A DNA stretch of 53,259 bases from Gammaproteobacteria bacterium 54_18_T64 (GTDB lineage Bacteria; Pseudomonadota; Gammaproteobacteria; Pseudomonadales; Porticoccaceae), in NCBI GenBank assembly GCA_002162825.1, contig MAAU01000018.1, positions 1-53,259 of the forward strand. The letters run 5' to 3'. Numbering within the stretch: position 1 is the stretch's first letter; each line of letters opens with the position of its first letter. Positions 29,720 through 39,944 of the stretch are shown in pieces. A program made the position numbers and the translations under genes. A model generated the notes under the pieces. It ran no database searches, was not told the DNA's origin, and was given only the letters and a program-made list of their open reading frames with translations.

Positions 29720-32317
29720 ATGCCATCGACCTTTTTCGCCAGCGTCTACCATCGCTCTACCGTCTATCTCCGCTTATTGGGCCTTAGTGGTGCCCTGCTG
29801 AGCGCGACCCCCGCACTCAGCGCCGAGGCCGAGCCGGAGCCACAGACTCAGCCCACCAACAGCCATCTCGAGTGGCGCTGTAACAGCGCTGCCGATGGCA
29901 GCTGGGCCTGCGCCGAATACACCGTACCCGGCCCCGCCTATGCCAAGCCCACCCACAGAAACCTGAAGCGTCGCACCAGCGCCGCCCCCAAAGCCGATGA
30001 ACTGCGAGTCAGCACGCCTCATAACCTCGACTGGGTCGACGAAAAGGCACTCAGCCCAGAGCAACAGGAATCACTGGCCGATAGTTGCTGTGGACGCTAT
30101 GTCGAACCGAACAGAGACTATCCCGATGCAGAGCTGAACCCCGACGACGCGCCACTGCGGGCCAGCTCAACCACCACCGAGGCCCAGGACAACGTCGCCA
30201 CCATGAAGGGCGATGTGCAAATTTCCCAGGGCTACCGGCAGGTGCGCAGTGATACCGCCGTGCTCGACCAGGACGCGCGCACCGCCACTCTGGAGGGCAA
30301 GGTACAACTGCGCGAACCCGGCCTGTTGTTGCTGGGCAGCAAAGCACACTTTGACCTCGACTCCGGCGAGTTGGCCGTCGATGACGCCACCTGGGTGTTT
30401 CATGAAGCGGCCATACGCGGTACCGCCGCAACCGTAGCACGCCAGCAGGACGGTATGATTTTCATCGACAATACCACCTACACCACTTGCGAGCCGGGCA
30501 ACAACACCTGGCAACTGGCCGCCGGCAGTATCGCTATCGACCCGCAAACGGGCATAGCAACCGCTAAACACCTGCGCATTAAAGTCAAGGACGTACCCAT
30601 TCTCTACCTGCCCTGGATACGCTATCCCGTCGATGGCCGCCGCGCCAGCGGTTTGCTCTTCCCGGAAATCAGCGTCAGTGACAAGAGCGGTTTCGACTTC
30701 GCACAACCTATTTATCTCAATCTTGGGCCCAACTACGACGCCACCATCACGCCGCGCTATATTCAGGAGCGCGGCGAAATGGTCGAGCTCGAGCTGCGCC
30801 ACCTTTCGCGACAAACCGAAACGCTACTCGGCGGCGGCTGGCTTGGCGATGACGACGGCGGCGACGTCAAAATCGACCCACTGAGCCAGCTCAAACCCCT
30901 GCAGGGTGAGGACCGCTGGCTCGTCAATCTCGATCACCGCGGCGGTTTGGGCGCGCGTTGGGGCAGTACCGTCGACTACACCAAAGTTAGCGATGAAGAC
31001 TATTTTCGCGACATCGGCAATGCCACACTGGAGGCGCGCAGCCAGAGCCACCTGAAACAATTTATTGGCTTCAACTACAGTACCGACCACTGGCGTCTTG
31101 GCGTCAACGGCACCGAGTATCAAACCCTTATAAACAATACCGACGAGCAGTACCAACAGCTGCCCCGCATCTACGCCAACGGGGAATATCACATTCAGGC
31201 CGGCAGCCAGGATATTCTCTTCAAGCTCAACAACCAGTTCACCGTCTTCGACCACGATGACAAAAACAAGGTCACCGGCGACCGCCTGCGCTCCGACTAC
31301 TCCGTCACACTCGACAAGCAGTGGTCGTGGGGCTACTTTCGCCCCACCTTTAAGCTCAAGCACCTAAGCTACGACCTCGACGAACCACTGCAACCCGGCG
31401 GCGATGACGGCCCCTCAAGCACCGTGCCCGTAGGTATTATCGACAGCGGTTTGTTCTTTGAACGCTTCACCAGCTTGTTCGGCGGCCACACCCAAACTCT
31501 TGAGCCGCGCCTTTACTACCTCAATGCCAAAAGCGAAGATCAGAGCGACAACCCCGACTTTGACACCGACGAACTAACCTTCAGCTACCAGCAACTGTTT
31601 CGCGATGAGCGTTTTTCCGGCGGCGACCGCATTAGCGACGCCGAGCAAGTCACTCTCGCCCTAACTACCCGACTAATCGATGCCAACAGCGGCATCGAGC
31701 GCATGCACGCTAGTATCGGGCAGATTTTTTATCTGGACGACAGAGAGGTTGCTCTCAATTACGCCGCAAACAATGAGGAATTGCTACGCAATGACTCCGA
31801 ACTAGCCGCCGAATTTGGCGCCCAGCTCAATAAACACTGGCGCCTACAATCCGACATTCTCTACGATGACAGTAGCGAGCGAGTCAACAAGGGCAGTTTC
31901 AGCCTGCGGTTTCGCGGCGCGGACAAAGCGCGGTTTAATGCCAGCTATCGCTACACCCGTGAGGATCCGCGCACCATTGGCGGCCAAACCTTCGACGCCG
32001 ATATTGAGCAGGCCGATATATCGGCCTACCTGCCCATCAGTCGTCGCTGGAGCCTCATGGGCCGCTGGAACCAGGATTTGACCAACAGCCGGGAACTCGA
32101 GGTTTTTGGCGGCATCGAATACAACAGCTGCTGCTGGCGCGCCGCCATTATCGCTCGCCACTGGCTGGATAGAGACGACGACCTGCTCATCCCCGAAGAA
32201 GAACTCGAGTACGACGACGGTATCTTCTTGCAAATTCAATTGAAGGGCCTCGCCGGTACCGGTGGCGCCATCGACAGCATTCTCAGTGACGGCATTTATG
32301 GCTATGAAGCAAGATAA
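29720..32317 (+). CDS. lptD: LPS-assembly protein LptD (Imp/OstA)
   Basis: Outer-membrane barrel that inserts lipopolysaccharide into the outer leaflet together with LptE. The 865-residue product has a signal peptide ending near residue 35 (TPALSAEAEPE), a periplasmic OstA/LptA-like jellyroll (about 155-300, VATMKGDVQISQGYRQVRSD, ATLEGKVQLREPG) and a C-terminal 26-strand barrel (LptD_C). Cysteines needed for the inter-domain disulfides are visible: an N-terminal set (WRCNSAADGSWAC, DSCCGRY) and the adjacent pair in EYNSCCWRAAI near the C-terminus. It is followed by surA, which assists its folding. Confidence 0.96.
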   Translation: MPSTFFASVYHRSTVYLRLLGLSGALLSATPALSAEAEPEPQTQPTNSHLEWRCNSAADGSWACAEYTVPGPAYAKPTHRNLKRRTSAAPKADELRVSTPHNLDWVDEKALSPEQQESLADSCCGRYVEPNRDYPDAELNPDDAPLRASSTTTEAQDNVATMKGDVQISQGYRQVRSDTAVLDQDARTATLEGKVQLREPGLLLLGSKAHFDLDSGELAVDDATWVFHEAAIRGTAATVARQQDGMIFIDNTTYTTCEPGNNTWQLAAGSIAIDPQTGIATAKHLRIKVKDVPILYLPWIRYPVDGRRASGLLFPEISVSDKSGFDFAQPIYLNLGPNYDATITPRYIQERGEMVELELRHLSRQTETLLGGGWLGDDDGGDVKIDPLSQLKPLQGEDRWLVNLDHRGGLGARWGSTVDYTKVSDEDYFRDIGNATLEARSQSHLKQFIGFNYSTDHWRLGVNGTEYQTLINNTDEQYQQLPRIYANGEYHIQAGSQDILFKLNNQFTVFDHDDKNKVTGDRLRSDYSVTLDKQWSWGYFRPTFKLKHLSYDLDEPLQPGGDDGPSSTVPVGIIDSGLFFERFTSLFGGHTQTLEPRLYYLNAKSEDQSDNPDFDTDELTFSYQQLFRDERFSGGDRISDAEQVTLALTTRLIDANSGIERMHASIGQIFYLDDREVALNYAANNEELLRNDSELAAEFGAQLNKHWRLQSDILYDDSSERVNKGSFSLRFRGADKARFNASYRYTREDPRTIGGQTFDADIEQADISAYLPISRRWSLMGRWNQDLTNSRELEVFGGIEYNSCCWRAAIIARHWLDRDDDLLIPEEELEYDDGIFLQIQLKGLAGTGGAIDSILSDGIYGYEAR

Positions 32318-33650
32318 CAACAAACTCCGCCCAATCCGTAAAAAAGCTCGCCCGCGGATAGGCCTTGGTGCATTGGCCCTGAGCCTATGGCTGGGTACGA
32401 CGAGCGCCTCGGCGCAATTGGTCGCCCTCGACGGCATCGCCGCCATTGTCAACGAAGACGTGGTGATGAAAAGCGAGCTCCGAGATCACACCGAACAGTA
32501 TTATCAACAAATACAGCGCCAGGCCGCCACACAACAACAGCGTCAGCAAATCCCCCCCAGGGAAGCCCTGCTATCCCAGGTTCTCGATAAGCTCATCCTC
32601 GATCGCATTCAGCTCGCCATGGCGGAACGGGCAGGCATTAAAGTCGGCGATAAAGAACTCAACGAGGCGCTGACCCGCACCGCCGAACAACAAAGCATGA
32701 GCTTCGATCAATTTGTCGCTATGGCCCAAAAGGATGGTTTGAGTCTGGCCCAGCTACGCACGCAATTTCGCCAGGACATGGTGATTGGCCGCGTACAACA
32801 GGGCATGGTCAAACGGCGCATCGAAATCAGTGATCAGGAGGTCGAAAACTTTCTGAACTCCGAAGAGGGCCAATTGATGAGTTCTCCCGACCTCAATGTT
32901 GGGCATATATTGCTGATGTTACCGTCTTCTGCCAGTACCACAGAGCTCGACGCCAGCCTTCACAAAGCCGCCCAGCTGCGCCAGCAGGCCGTCGACAGCA
33001 GCGACTTTCGCAACATCGCCCTGCTCAATTCACGGGGCCCCAATGCACTGAAGGGCGGCGATTTAGGCTGGCGCAAAGCCATGCAGCTACCGCCGCTATT
33101 CAGCCAGGCACTAGCCCAACTCGCACCCGGTGAAATTTCCCCACCACTGCAGAGTGATGCCGGCATTCATCTTTTAAAACTCTATGAACGGCGTGGTGGC
33201 GGCGAACAACTGATCCAGCAAACCGAGATTCGCCACATCTTGCTGAAGCCCAATGAAATCCTCAACAAGGAAGAAGCCCTCTTGAAAATAAAGGCTTTGC
33301 GCGAGCGTATTGTGGCCGGAGAGGCCTTCGCCGATCTGGCGCGAGAATTTTCTGAAGACCCCGGTACTGCACTCAAGGGTGGAGAGCTTGGCTGGTCGTC
33401 GTCGGGACAATTCGTACCGATTTTCGAAAGCACAGCGGCCAAGCTCGAAATCGACGAAATTAGCCTACCTGTATACAGTCAATTTGGTTGGCACATTATT
33501 CAGGTCACCGGGCGGCGCAACGAGGACTTCAGTGAGAAATTCATCAACAACCAGGCGCGCAACGCCCTCGGGCAGCGTAAATACGCAGAGGAACTACCGA
33601 TCTGGCTGCAGGAAATTCGCAGCGAGGCCTTCGTTGATATAAGGCCGTGA
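32304..33650 (+). CDS. surA: Periplasmic chaperone/peptidyl-prolyl isomerase SurA
   Basis: Periplasmic chaperone for outer-membrane barrels, including LptD. The frame opens at 32262 inside lptD. I take the ATG at 32304 ([14 protein letters not shown]), which gives a proper signal peptide ([15 protein letters not shown]) and 448 residues. An ATG at 32298 is equally possible. The N-terminal SurA domain starts [20 protein letters not shown]. Two parvulin (PpiC) domains follow, beginning near [11 protein letters not shown] and [11 protein letters not shown], each with an intact LGW core ([16 protein letters not shown]). The gene overlaps the lptD end by 14 bases and the pdxA start by four. Confidence 0.95.
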   Translation: MKQDNNKLRPIRKKARPRIGLGALALSLWLGTTSASAQLVALDGIAAIVNEDVVMKSELRDHTEQYYQQIQRQAATQQQRQQIPPREALLSQVLDKLILDRIQLAMAERAGIKVGDKELNEALTRTAEQQSMSFDQFVAMAQKDGLSLAQLRTQFRQDMVIGRVQQGMVKRRIEISDQEVENFLNSEEGQLMSSPDLNVGHILLMLPSSASTTELDASLHKAAQLRQQAVDSSDFRNIALLNSRGPNALKGGDLGWRKAMQLPPLFSQALAQLAPGEISPPLQSDAGIHLLKLYERRGGGEQLIQQTEIRHILLKPNEILNKEEALLKIKALRERIVAGEAFADLAREFSEDPGTALKGGELGWSSSGQFVPIFESTAAKLEIDEISLPVYSQFGWHIIQVTGRRNEDFSEKFINNQARNALGQRKYAEELPIWLQEIRSEAFVDIRP

Positions 33651-34654
33651 CCCTACGCCTTGCCATCACTCCCGGGGAACCCGCGGGCATTGGCCCCGAC
33701 CTGCTGATTCAGTTAGTGCAACGGGGCTGTAGCCATGAGTTAGTCGCCATCGCCGACCCACAAATGTTAGAGGCGCGGGCGCAATTGCTAGGGCTCCCTC
33801 TGACCCTGCGCCCACCGGCTAGCCAAGCTCGTCCCCTAGCCCCGGGGGAACTCGCCATCGAAGCCCTGCCACTCGCCGTTACTGCACAGCCAGGTCGGCT
33901 ACAACCCAGAAATTCAGCCGCGATCATCAGCACCCTCGACAAGGGCATTAGCGGTTGCATGGACAAGACCTATAACGCGCTCATCACCGGCCCCATTAAT
34001 AAGGCAGCAATTAATGATGCAGGAATCCCCTTCAGCGGTCACACCGAATATTTAGCCACACAAACCGCGACCCCGAATGTGGTAATGATGCTCGCCACTG
34101 AGGGTTTACGAGTCGCGTTGGCAACCACCCACCTGCCCTTGAGTGCAGTGGCGCCGGCCATCACAGCAGGGCTTCTAGAGACCTGTTTGCGGATTCTACA
34201 CCGCGAATTAGTTGAAAAATTTGCCATCGCCAAGCCGCGTATACTGGTCTGTGGCCTCAATCCCCATGCCGGTGAAAACGGCCATCTGGGCCATGAGGAA
34301 ACGACCATCATCAAGCCCTTGCTGGACAGGCTTAATACCCAAGGCTTTACTTTAAGCGGGCCCCTGCCAGCCGACACCCTGTTTACACCGAAATACCTAG
34401 CCCAGGCCGATGCCGTACTGGCCATGTACCATGACCAGGGATTGCCGGTGCTTAAATACCAGGGTTTTGGTAAAGCGGTGAATATCACCCTCGGGCTACC
34501 TTTTATTCGCACCTCCGTCGACCACGGCACGGCACTCGAATTAGCCGGTAGCGGCAATGCCAGTACCGGTAGCCTTCGCTATGCGATTGACTGTGCCGCA
34601 CAACTAGCCGGGGCCCACCTGTCAACACCCAGAGAAAAAAACAGCAATGGCTAA
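33647..34654 (+). CDS. pdxA: 4-hydroxythreonine-4-phosphate dehydrogenase PdxA
   Basis: Oxidises 4-phosphohydroxy-L-threonine in the deoxyxylulose-5-phosphate-dependent pyridoxal-phosphate pathway. The start is GTG at 33647, overlapping the surA stop (GTGA). The 335-residue protein begins [17 protein letters not shown]. The divalent-metal histidines lie in GHTEYLA (about residue 130), [11 protein letters not shown] (about 205) and [11 protein letters not shown] (about 260). The gene overlaps rsmA by eight bases. The surA-pdxA-rsmA order is highly conserved in gammaproteobacteria. Confidence 0.96.
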   Translation: MTLRLAITPGEPAGIGPDLLIQLVQRGCSHELVAIADPQMLEARAQLLGLPLTLRPPASQARPLAPGELAIEALPLAVTAQPGRLQPRNSAAIISTLDKGISGCMDKTYNALITGPINKAAINDAGIPFSGHTEYLATQTATPNVVMMLATEGLRVALATTHLPLSAVAPAITAGLLETCLRILHRELVEKFAIAKPRILVCGLNPHAGENGHLGHEETTIIKPLLDRLNTQGFTLSGPLPADTLFTPKYLAQADAVLAMYHDQGLPVLKYQGFGKAVNITLGLPFIRTSVDHGTALELAGSGNASTGSLRYAIDCAAQLAGAHLSTPREKNSNG

Positions 34655-35456
34655 ATCTCAAGTATCTGAGCAGCGCCATCAGGCGAAAAAGCGCTTCGGC
34701 CAGAATTTTCTGGTGGATGGCAACATTATCAACCGAATTATTCGCGCCATAGCACCTCTACCGGGACAACATTTGGTCGAAATTGGGCCTGGGCTAGGGG
34801 CGCTAACAAGCCACCTCGTCGACAAAGAATGTTCGCTTGATGTGGTTGAAATTGACCGTGATCTGGCTGAAAAGCTGGAGGCCAAATACGCAGAAAGTCC
34901 CGGCTTCCAGCTTCATCTCATCGACGCACTGAGGGCAGACTTTGGCAGTTTCGCCAGGCCCGATGTCCCTCTACGCATTATAGGTAATCTACCCTACAAT
35001 ATTTCAACACCGTTGCTGTTCCACCTATTGGCCTACAAAGAAAATATCAGCGATATGCATTTTATGTTGCAACGAGAGGTCGTCGACAGGCTTGCCTCAC
35101 CCGAAGGCAAGAAAACCTATGGCCGTCTAAGTATCATGGTGCAGTACCACTGCCATGTAGAACCCCTGTTTGTTGTGCCGCCCTCCGCTTTTAGACCGGC
35201 ACCGAAAGTTGAATCTGCCATTGTCCGGCTACGGCCTCGTACCCGTGCTGTCACTGCCAACGATCCAGGCTTTTTCTCACAAGTGGTGAATGTTTGCTTT
35301 CAACAACGGCGCAAAACCATACGCAATGGCCTTAAGAGCATGCTTAAAGAGCTGCCATTGAACGGCCTTAGCGAGTTCGATCTAAACCGCCGGCCCGAGA
35401 CATTTTCGGTCGACGAATTTGTGGCAATCGCCAATGCCTTATCAGCCCTGCGCTGA
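34647..35456 (+). CDS. rsmA: 16S rRNA dimethyladenosine transferase RsmA (KsgA)
   Basis: Methylates A1518 and A1519 in the 3' helix of 16S rRNA during small-subunit maturation. The 269-residue protein has the family start [20 protein letters not shown], the SAM-binding motif [11 protein letters not shown] (about residues 48-58), and the catalytic NLPYNIS (about 115-121). C-terminal basic motifs ([13 protein letters not shown]) for RNA binding are present. It overlaps the end of pdxA and is followed 21 bp later by apaG. Confidence 0.97.
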   Translation: MAKSQVSEQRHQAKKRFGQNFLVDGNIINRIIRAIAPLPGQHLVEIGPGLGALTSHLVDKECSLDVVEIDRDLAEKLEAKYAESPGFQLHLIDALRADFGSFARPDVPLRIIGNLPYNISTPLLFHLLAYKENISDMHFMLQREVVDRLASPEGKKTYGRLSIMVQYHCHVEPLFVVPPSAFRPAPKVESAIVRLRPRTRAVTANDPGFFSQVVNVCFQQRRKTIRNGLKSMLKELPLNGLSEFDLNRRPETFSVDEFVAIANALSALR

Positions 35457-35477
35457 ACTCATTTCGAGTCATACCCT

Positions 35478-35852
35478 ATGAAAGAACGATCCATACAGGT
35501 CCAAGTTGCTACCGAATACCTCTCTCATCAATCAAAACCACATAAAAAAGAATATGCTTTCGCCTACCACATAACGGTTTCGAACCGGGGTGACGAGGAT
35601 GCCCAACTGCTTAGTCGCCACTGGATAATCACTGATGGCAACGGCCTGCGTCGTGAAGTAAAAGGCATGGGCGTAGTTGGTGACCAACCATTGATTTGTC
35701 CAGGTGAAAACTATAAATACAGCAGTGGCGCGGTACTGGAAACAGAAGTCGGCACGATGGGTGGCAGTTACCACATGCAAGACGGCAACGGAGTGGGCTT
35801 TGACGTAGAAATCCCTATATTTAGCCTCGCCCTACCCAATGCCCTCAATTAG
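35478..35852 (+). CDS. apaG: ApaG (DUF525 protein)
   Basis: Small beta-sandwich protein of the ApaG/DUF525 family, implicated in cobalt/magnesium homeostasis but without an agreed biochemical role. The 124-residue sequence has AYHITVSNRGDEDAQLLSRH and GVVGDQPLICPGENYKYSSG, both hallmark segments, and lacks any signal peptide. It is placed between rsmA and apaH as in E. coli and Pseudomonas, only 8 bp before apaH. Confidence 0.95.
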   Translation: MKERSIQVQVATEYLSHQSKPHKKEYAFAYHITVSNRGDEDAQLLSRHWIITDGNGLRREVKGMGVVGDQPLICPGENYKYSSGAVLETEVGTMGGSYHMQDGNGVGFDVEIPIFSLALPNALN

Positions 35853-35860
35853 GGCTGTGT

Positions 35861-36691
35861 ATGAGCATCTATGCTGTCGGAGACTTGCAGGGCTGCCTTG
35901 AGCCCTTACTTTGCCTACTCAAGAAAATAGACTTCAATCCACAGCATGATCAGCTATGGGCTGCGGGCGATATCGTCAATCGTGGCCCACAGTCCTTAGA
36001 AACATTACGTTTTGTGAAGGGCCTCGGCCAGGCATTTAAAATGGTCCTGGGCAATCATGATCTACACTTGTTAGCAGTAGCCCACGGCGTAAAGCGTATC
36101 AATCCGAAAGATACCTTGCGAGCAATATTACAGGCGCCCGACCGAGAAGAACTATTGACCTGGCTACAGAACCAACCGCTTTTATTGATTGACCAGGGCT
36201 ATGTCATGGTCCATGCAGGAATACCGCCACAATGGGATTTAGTAACAGCTGAACGGATGGCAAAGAAAGTGGAAAGTGTTCTGCAGAGTGATCGCTGTGT
36301 AACCTTCTTCAATAATATGTACGGTGATACCCCCAACAGCTGGCAGACTTCACAAACTGAGGGCGAACAGATGCGCACGATCACTAACTATTTTACACGT
36401 ATGCGCTTTTGCAATGCCGGCGGCGAACTAGAGCTTGAGAACAAACAGGGGCCACGACATGGTCCATCCGGCTTTGCCCCATGGTACAGTCACCAGGCAC
36501 GCAAAACCTCACGTGAAAAAATCTTATTTGGACACTGGGCTTCACTAGAAGGTGAGACAGGCCTTACAAAGGTACAAGCCTTGGATACTGGTTGTGTCTG
36601 GGGCGGGCGTTTACGACTTGTGGACCTGGAAACGGGTAAATTGACACACTGCGATTGCACAAAACTCGATCAAGACGTAATTGCAGTCTGA
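35861..36691 (+). CDS. apaH: Bis(5'-nucleosyl)-tetraphosphatase, symmetrical (ApaH)
   Basis: Metal-dependent phosphatase that splits Ap4A into two ADP and also acts on Np4-capped RNA. The PPP-family motifs are intact: VGDLQGCLEPL (GDxxG, residues 6-16), AAGDIVNRGPQSLE (GDxxxRG, about 36-49) and LGNHDLHLL (GNHD, about 64-72). The 276-residue length is normal. It is the last gene of lptD-surA-pdxA-rsmA-apaG-apaH and ends at a strong bidirectional terminator shared with the convergent rplQ. Confidence 0.96.
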   Translation: MSIYAVGDLQGCLEPLLCLLKKIDFNPQHDQLWAAGDIVNRGPQSLETLRFVKGLGQAFKMVLGNHDLHLLAVAHGVKRINPKDTLRAILQAPDREELLTWLQNQPLLLIDQGYVMVHAGIPPQWDLVTAERMAKKVESVLQSDRCVTFFNNMYGDTPNSWQTSQTEGEQMRTITNYFTRMRFCNAGGELELENKQGPRHGPSGFAPWYSHQARKTSREKILFGHWASLEGETGLTKVQALDTGCVWGGRLRLVDLETGKLTHCDCTKLDQDVIAV

Positions 36692-36706
36692 CTAAAAGTG
36701 TCACGC

Positions 36707-36741
36707 ACAAAAAAAGCCGGAATATGTCCGGCTTTTTTTGT
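36707..36741. terminator. Bidirectional terminator between apaH and rplQ
   Basis: A perfect 14-bp stem (ACAAAAAAAGCCGG and its complement) around a seven-base loop, with a seven-base T tract in either orientation. It sits between two convergent operons and should end both. Confidence 0.95.
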
Positions 36742-36753
36742 GGAGAACAACTG

Positions 36754-37149
36754 TTACTCTTCTACAGCTTCAAACTCTTCTTCGGCCTCAACACTGCGGT
36801 CAACTAACTCAATGTAAGCCATAGGTGCTTTATCACCTGTGCGGTAACCGCACTTGAGGATTCGAGTATATCCACCTGGACGGTCTTCGAAGCGAGGCCC
36901 CAACTCAGAGAAAAGCTTACCGACAGCCTCTTTACTACGTAGTCGGTCAAAAGCTAAGCGACGGTTGGCAACAGTATCGGTTTTCGCAAGTGTGATAAGG
37001 GGCTCTGCAACGCGGCGTAATTCCTTGGCTTTGGGCAAAGTTGTTTTAATCACTTCGTGCTCTACCAGGGAAGCGGTCATATTGCGGAACATGGCACGGC
37101 GGTGAGGGCTGGTGCGGTTTAATTGACGGCCACTGTGACGATGACGCAT
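36754..37149 (-). CDS. rplQ: 50S ribosomal protein L17
   Basis: L17 of the large subunit. It begins [20 protein letters not shown], the invariant L17 start, and contains [20 protein letters not shown]. The 131 residues include a short acidic C-terminal extension (EEEFEAVEE) beyond the core. Last gene of the alpha operon, 54 bp after rpoA, ending at the bidirectional terminator. Confidence 0.97.
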   Translation of the reverse strand: MRHRHSGRQLNRTSPHRRAMFRNMTASLVEHEVIKTTLPKAKELRRVAEPLITLAKTDTVANRRLAFDRLRSKEAVGKLFSELGPRFEDRPGGYTRILKCGYRTGDKAPMAYIELVDRSVEAEEEFEAVEE

Positions 37150-37203
37150 AAGACTGTATTCCTATCCAGACGTGAGCCCGCAATTTTGCAGGCTGCAGTT
37201 AAA

Positions 37204-38202
37204 TTAAATGCTTTCGCTTTCTTGCTTTAGGCTCGCGGGAGGCCAATTTTCGAGGCGCATTCCCAATGAGAGACCACGAGATGCAAGAACATCTTTGATT
37301 TCAGTTAGTGATTTTTTACCGAGGTTCGGAGTTTTTAGCAGCTCGACTTCTGTGCGCTGGATCAGGTCACCGATGTAATAAATGGTTTCGGCCTTGAGGC
37401 AGTTAGCGGAGCGTACGGTCAACTCAAGATCATCGACAGGCCGCAGGAGGATGGGATCGATCTCATCTTCACGCTGCTCGGGCTCGACCTGCTTCTCTCG
37501 TTCGAGATCAACAAAGACGGCGAGCTGCTGCTGCAGAATCGTTGCCGCTCGACGGATTGCCTCTTCAGGGTCAATCGTACCGTTGGTTTCTAGATCGAGG
37601 ATCAATTTGTCGAGATCAGTACGTTGTTCAACACGGGCGCTTTCAACAACATAAGACACACGGCGCACGGGACTATAGGAGGCATCAAGCTGTAGCCGAC
37701 CAATTGCACGAGTTTCTTCCTCATCTGCTTCACGAGCGTCAGCGGGCTGGTAACCCCGGCCTCTTGTAACGCGCAGGCGCATGTTGAGGGAAACATCACC
37801 GGAAATATTGGCAATGACGTAGTCGGGATTTACAATTTCGACACTGGCGTCGGTTTGGATATCACCAGCAGTAAGGTGACCAGGGCCAGTCTTTGAAATA
37901 GTCAGTTCAGCTTCATTTTTACCATGAAGTAGAATGGCTACATCTTTGAGGTTCAACAAAATCTCAATGACGTCTTCCTGTACACCGTCAATGGCCGAAT
38001 ACTCGTGTAGCACTCCGTCAATTTCGACTTCGACAATGGCACAGCCGGGCATAGATGAAAGCAAAATGCGGCGAAGCGCATTACCCAGGGTGTGGCCGAA
38101 ACCGCGCTCCAGAGGTTCTAGAACAATCTTGGCATGTGTGGAATCGTATTCCGTTACATCGATCGTTCTAGGTGTCAGAAGTTCTGTTAGTGTATTTTGC
38201 AT
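37204..38202 (-). CDS. rpoA: RNA polymerase alpha subunit
   Basis: Alpha subunit, which nucleates RNA polymerase assembly (N-terminal domain) and contacts UP-element DNA and activators (C-terminal domain). The 332-residue protein has the dimerisation segment [20 protein letters not shown] (about residues 35-54), a linker rich in acidic residues, and the C-terminal domain with helix-hairpin-helix elements ([39 protein letters not shown]). It lies between rpsD and rplQ in the alpha operon. Confidence 0.98.
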   Translation of the reverse strand: MQNTLTELLTPRTIDVTEYDSTHAKIVLEPLERGFGHTLGNALRRILLSSMPGCAIVEVEIDGVLHEYSAIDGVQEDVIEILLNLKDVAILLHGKNEAELTISKTGPGHLTAGDIQTDASVEIVNPDYVIANISGDVSLNMRLRVTRGRGYQPADAREADEEETRAIGRLQLDASYSPVRRVSYVVESARVEQRTDLDKLILDLETNGTIDPEEAIRRAATILQQQLAVFVDLEREKQVEPEQREDEIDPILLRPVDDLELTVRSANCLKAETIYYIGDLIQRTEVELLKTPNLGKKSLTEIKDVLASRGLSLGMRLENWPPASLKQESESI

Positions 38203-38250
38203 ACTTGTGTCTTATCCCGCGTAATCACATCATCAGTTCAAGGAAAAACT

Positions 38251-38871
38251 TTACTTAGAATAAAGTTCTACAATGAGGTTTTCGTTGATTTCAGCTGGTA
38301 GATCACCACGATCCGGGAAGCGCTTAAAAGTGCCTTCCAACTTATTAACATCGACGTCAACCCACTCGACTTCACCGCGCTGCGCAGCTAGTTGCAATGA
38401 AGATTGTATACGAAGTTGTGACTTAGAACGTTCGCGGATACTGATGACATCGCCTTCACTGACACGATAGGAAGCGATATTAGCTTTGCGTCCGTTGACC
38501 AGTACAGAATTATGAGCCACTAGTTGACGCGATTCCGCGCGAGTGGAACCAAACCCCATGCGATAGACAACATTATCTAGACGTCTTTCTAGCAGGCAAA
38601 GAAGGTTTTCACCAGTGGCGCCAGGTGAGCGTGCGGATTCTTTGTAATAGTTACGGAATTGCTTTTCAAGAACACCGTAAATACGACGAACCTTTTGCTT
38701 TTCACGCAATTGAACGCCGTAGTCAGACAGACGAGTGCGTCGAGCACCGTGTTGACCGGGAATGGTCTCCGCACGGCACTTAGATTCCAAGGGGCGGATA
38801 CCGCTCTTAAGAAAAAGGTCAGTTCCTTCGCGACGAGAAAGCTTACAGGTTGGGCCGAGATATCTTGCCAT
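38251..38871 (-). CDS. rpsD: 30S ribosomal protein S4
   Basis: Primary 16S-binding protein S4, 206 residues, starting [20 protein letters not shown], with the S4 RNA-binding domain ([20 protein letters not shown], about residues 93-112). In E. coli S4 is the translational repressor of the alpha operon, acting at the rpsM leader. The same role is likely here but is not shown by the sequence. Confidence 0.97.
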   Translation of the reverse strand: MARYLGPTCKLSRREGTDLFLKSGIRPLESKCRAETIPGQHGARRTRLSDYGVQLREKQKVRRIYGVLEKQFRNYYKESARSPGATGENLLCLLERRLDNVVYRMGFGSTRAESRQLVAHNSVLVNGRKANIASYRVSEGDVISIRERSKSQLRIQSSLQLAAQRGEVEWVDVDVNKLEGTFKRFPDRGDLPAEINENLIVELYSK

Positions 38872-38889
38872 CGATGATAATCCTCTAAA

Positions 38890-39282
38890 TTAAACGCGTC
38901 GTTTCTTGGGGGGCCGGCATCCATTGTGCGGAATCGGCGTGACGTCGGTAATGTTGGTGATTTTTAGGCCGGCATTATTCAATGCGCGTACGGCAGATTC
39001 TCTGCCCGGGCCAGGTCCCTTAACCTCTACATCTAAATTCTGTAGGCCATACTCCTGAGCTGCTACAGCAGCACGCTCAGCTGCTACCTGCGCAGCAAAG
39101 GGTGTGCTTTTTCGAGAGCCGCGAAAGCCAGAGCCACCAGATGTTGCCCAGCTAAGCGCATTGCCCTGACGGTCAGTAATGGTAACAATCGTATTATTGA
39201 AGGAAGCGTGTATATGCGCAATACCGTCGATAACGGTGCGATTCACTTTCTTTCGCGTAGATTTAGAGGGACTCTTTGCCAT
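38890..39282 (-). CDS. rpsK: 30S ribosomal protein S11
   Basis: S11 of the platform of the small subunit, 130 residues. Conserved stretches include [20 protein letters not shown] and [12 protein letters not shown], and the C-terminus [18 protein letters not shown] is the standard ending. It follows rpsM and precedes rpsD in the alpha operon. Confidence 0.98.
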   Translation of the reverse strand: MAKSPSKSTRKKVNRTVIDGIAHIHASFNNTIVTITDRQGNALSWATSGGSGFRGSRKSTPFAAQVAAERAAVAAQEYGLQNLDVEVKGPGPGRESAVRALNNAGLKITNITDVTPIPHNGCRPPKKRRV

Positions 39283-39309
39283 AACCTATTTTCCTGAATT
39301 AACTAACGC

Positions 39310-39666
39310 TTAGCGTTTAATGGGCTTGCGAGGGCCTTTGCGTGTACGCGCATTGGTCTTAGTTCGCTGTCCGCGGAGGGGCAGGTTGCGACGATGGCGA
39401 ATGCCACGGAAACAACCAAGGTCCATTAGTCGCTTAATATTCATACTGACTTCGCGTCGCAGGTCACCCTCGACGACATTTTCAGCGACGGCGGCCCGAA
39501 TTGCATCAAGCTGCTGCTCGGAGAGTTCCGATATTTTAATCGACTCCTCAATGCCAACACTTGAACAGATATTCTGCGCACTAGTCTTTCCAATACCGAA
39601 GACGTAGGTTAGCGATACAACTGCATGTTTGTGATCGGGTATATTGACACCGGCAATACGGGCCAT
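39310..39666 (-). CDS. rpsM: 30S ribosomal protein S13
   Basis: S13 of the 30S head, 118 residues, starting [20 protein letters not shown], with the C-terminal [20 protein letters not shown] that contacts P-site tRNA. It is the first gene of the alpha operon, separated from rpmJ by 140 bp containing a promoter-like sequence. In E. coli the S4 repression site overlaps this gene's start. Confidence 0.98.
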   Translation of the reverse strand: MARIAGVNIPDHKHAVVSLTYVFGIGKTSAQNICSSVGIEESIKISELSEQQLDAIRAAVAENVVEGDLRREVSMNIKRLMDLGCFRGIRHRRNLPLRGQRTKTNARTRKGPRKPIKR

Positions 39667-39760
39667 CCACTTTACTCCCAGTAAATCTAAATATTAACTG
39701 TTAACGATTGATACTTCACAACTAGCGACCGGACAACAAGCCACTAAAAACGGGCGCGAA

Positions 39761-39789
39761 ACAATACCCCTTTAGCAAAGATAATTCAA
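39761..39789 (-). promoter_or_regulatory. Probable alpha-operon promoter
   Basis: On the minus strand TTGAAT (39784-39789) and TATTGT (39761-39766) are separated by exactly 17 bases, in the 140-bp gap between rpmJ and rpsM. It would give the alpha operon its own start with an untranslated leader of roughly 90 bases, room for S4 autoregulation as known from E. coli. Two of six bases differ from consensus in the -35 and the -10 taken together per box at most, so this is a moderate call. Confidence 0.55.
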
Positions 39790-39806
39790 TCTCTTTTAAG
39801 AAACTA

Positions 39807-39923
39807 TTAACCTTGGCGCTGCTTATGGCGCGGATCCGTAACACAGATCACTCGAACGACGCCTTTGCGCTTAACAATTTTACAATTTCGACAAATTCTT
39901 TTAACTGATGCTCTTACTTTCAT
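39807..39923 (-). CDS. rpmJ: 50S ribosomal protein L36
   Basis: A 38-residue protein, too short for routine ORF listing: it begins [20 protein letters not shown] and ends [11 protein letters not shown]. The zinc ligands of the C+ form are present (two Cys in CRNC, then the Cys in VICV and the His in PRH). It lies 21 bp after secY, the usual last gene of the spc operon. Confidence 0.96.
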   Translation of the reverse strand: MKVRASVKRICRNCKIVKRKGVVRVICVTDPRHKQRQG

Positions 39924-39944
39924 GATTGAACCCTATCGTATATT

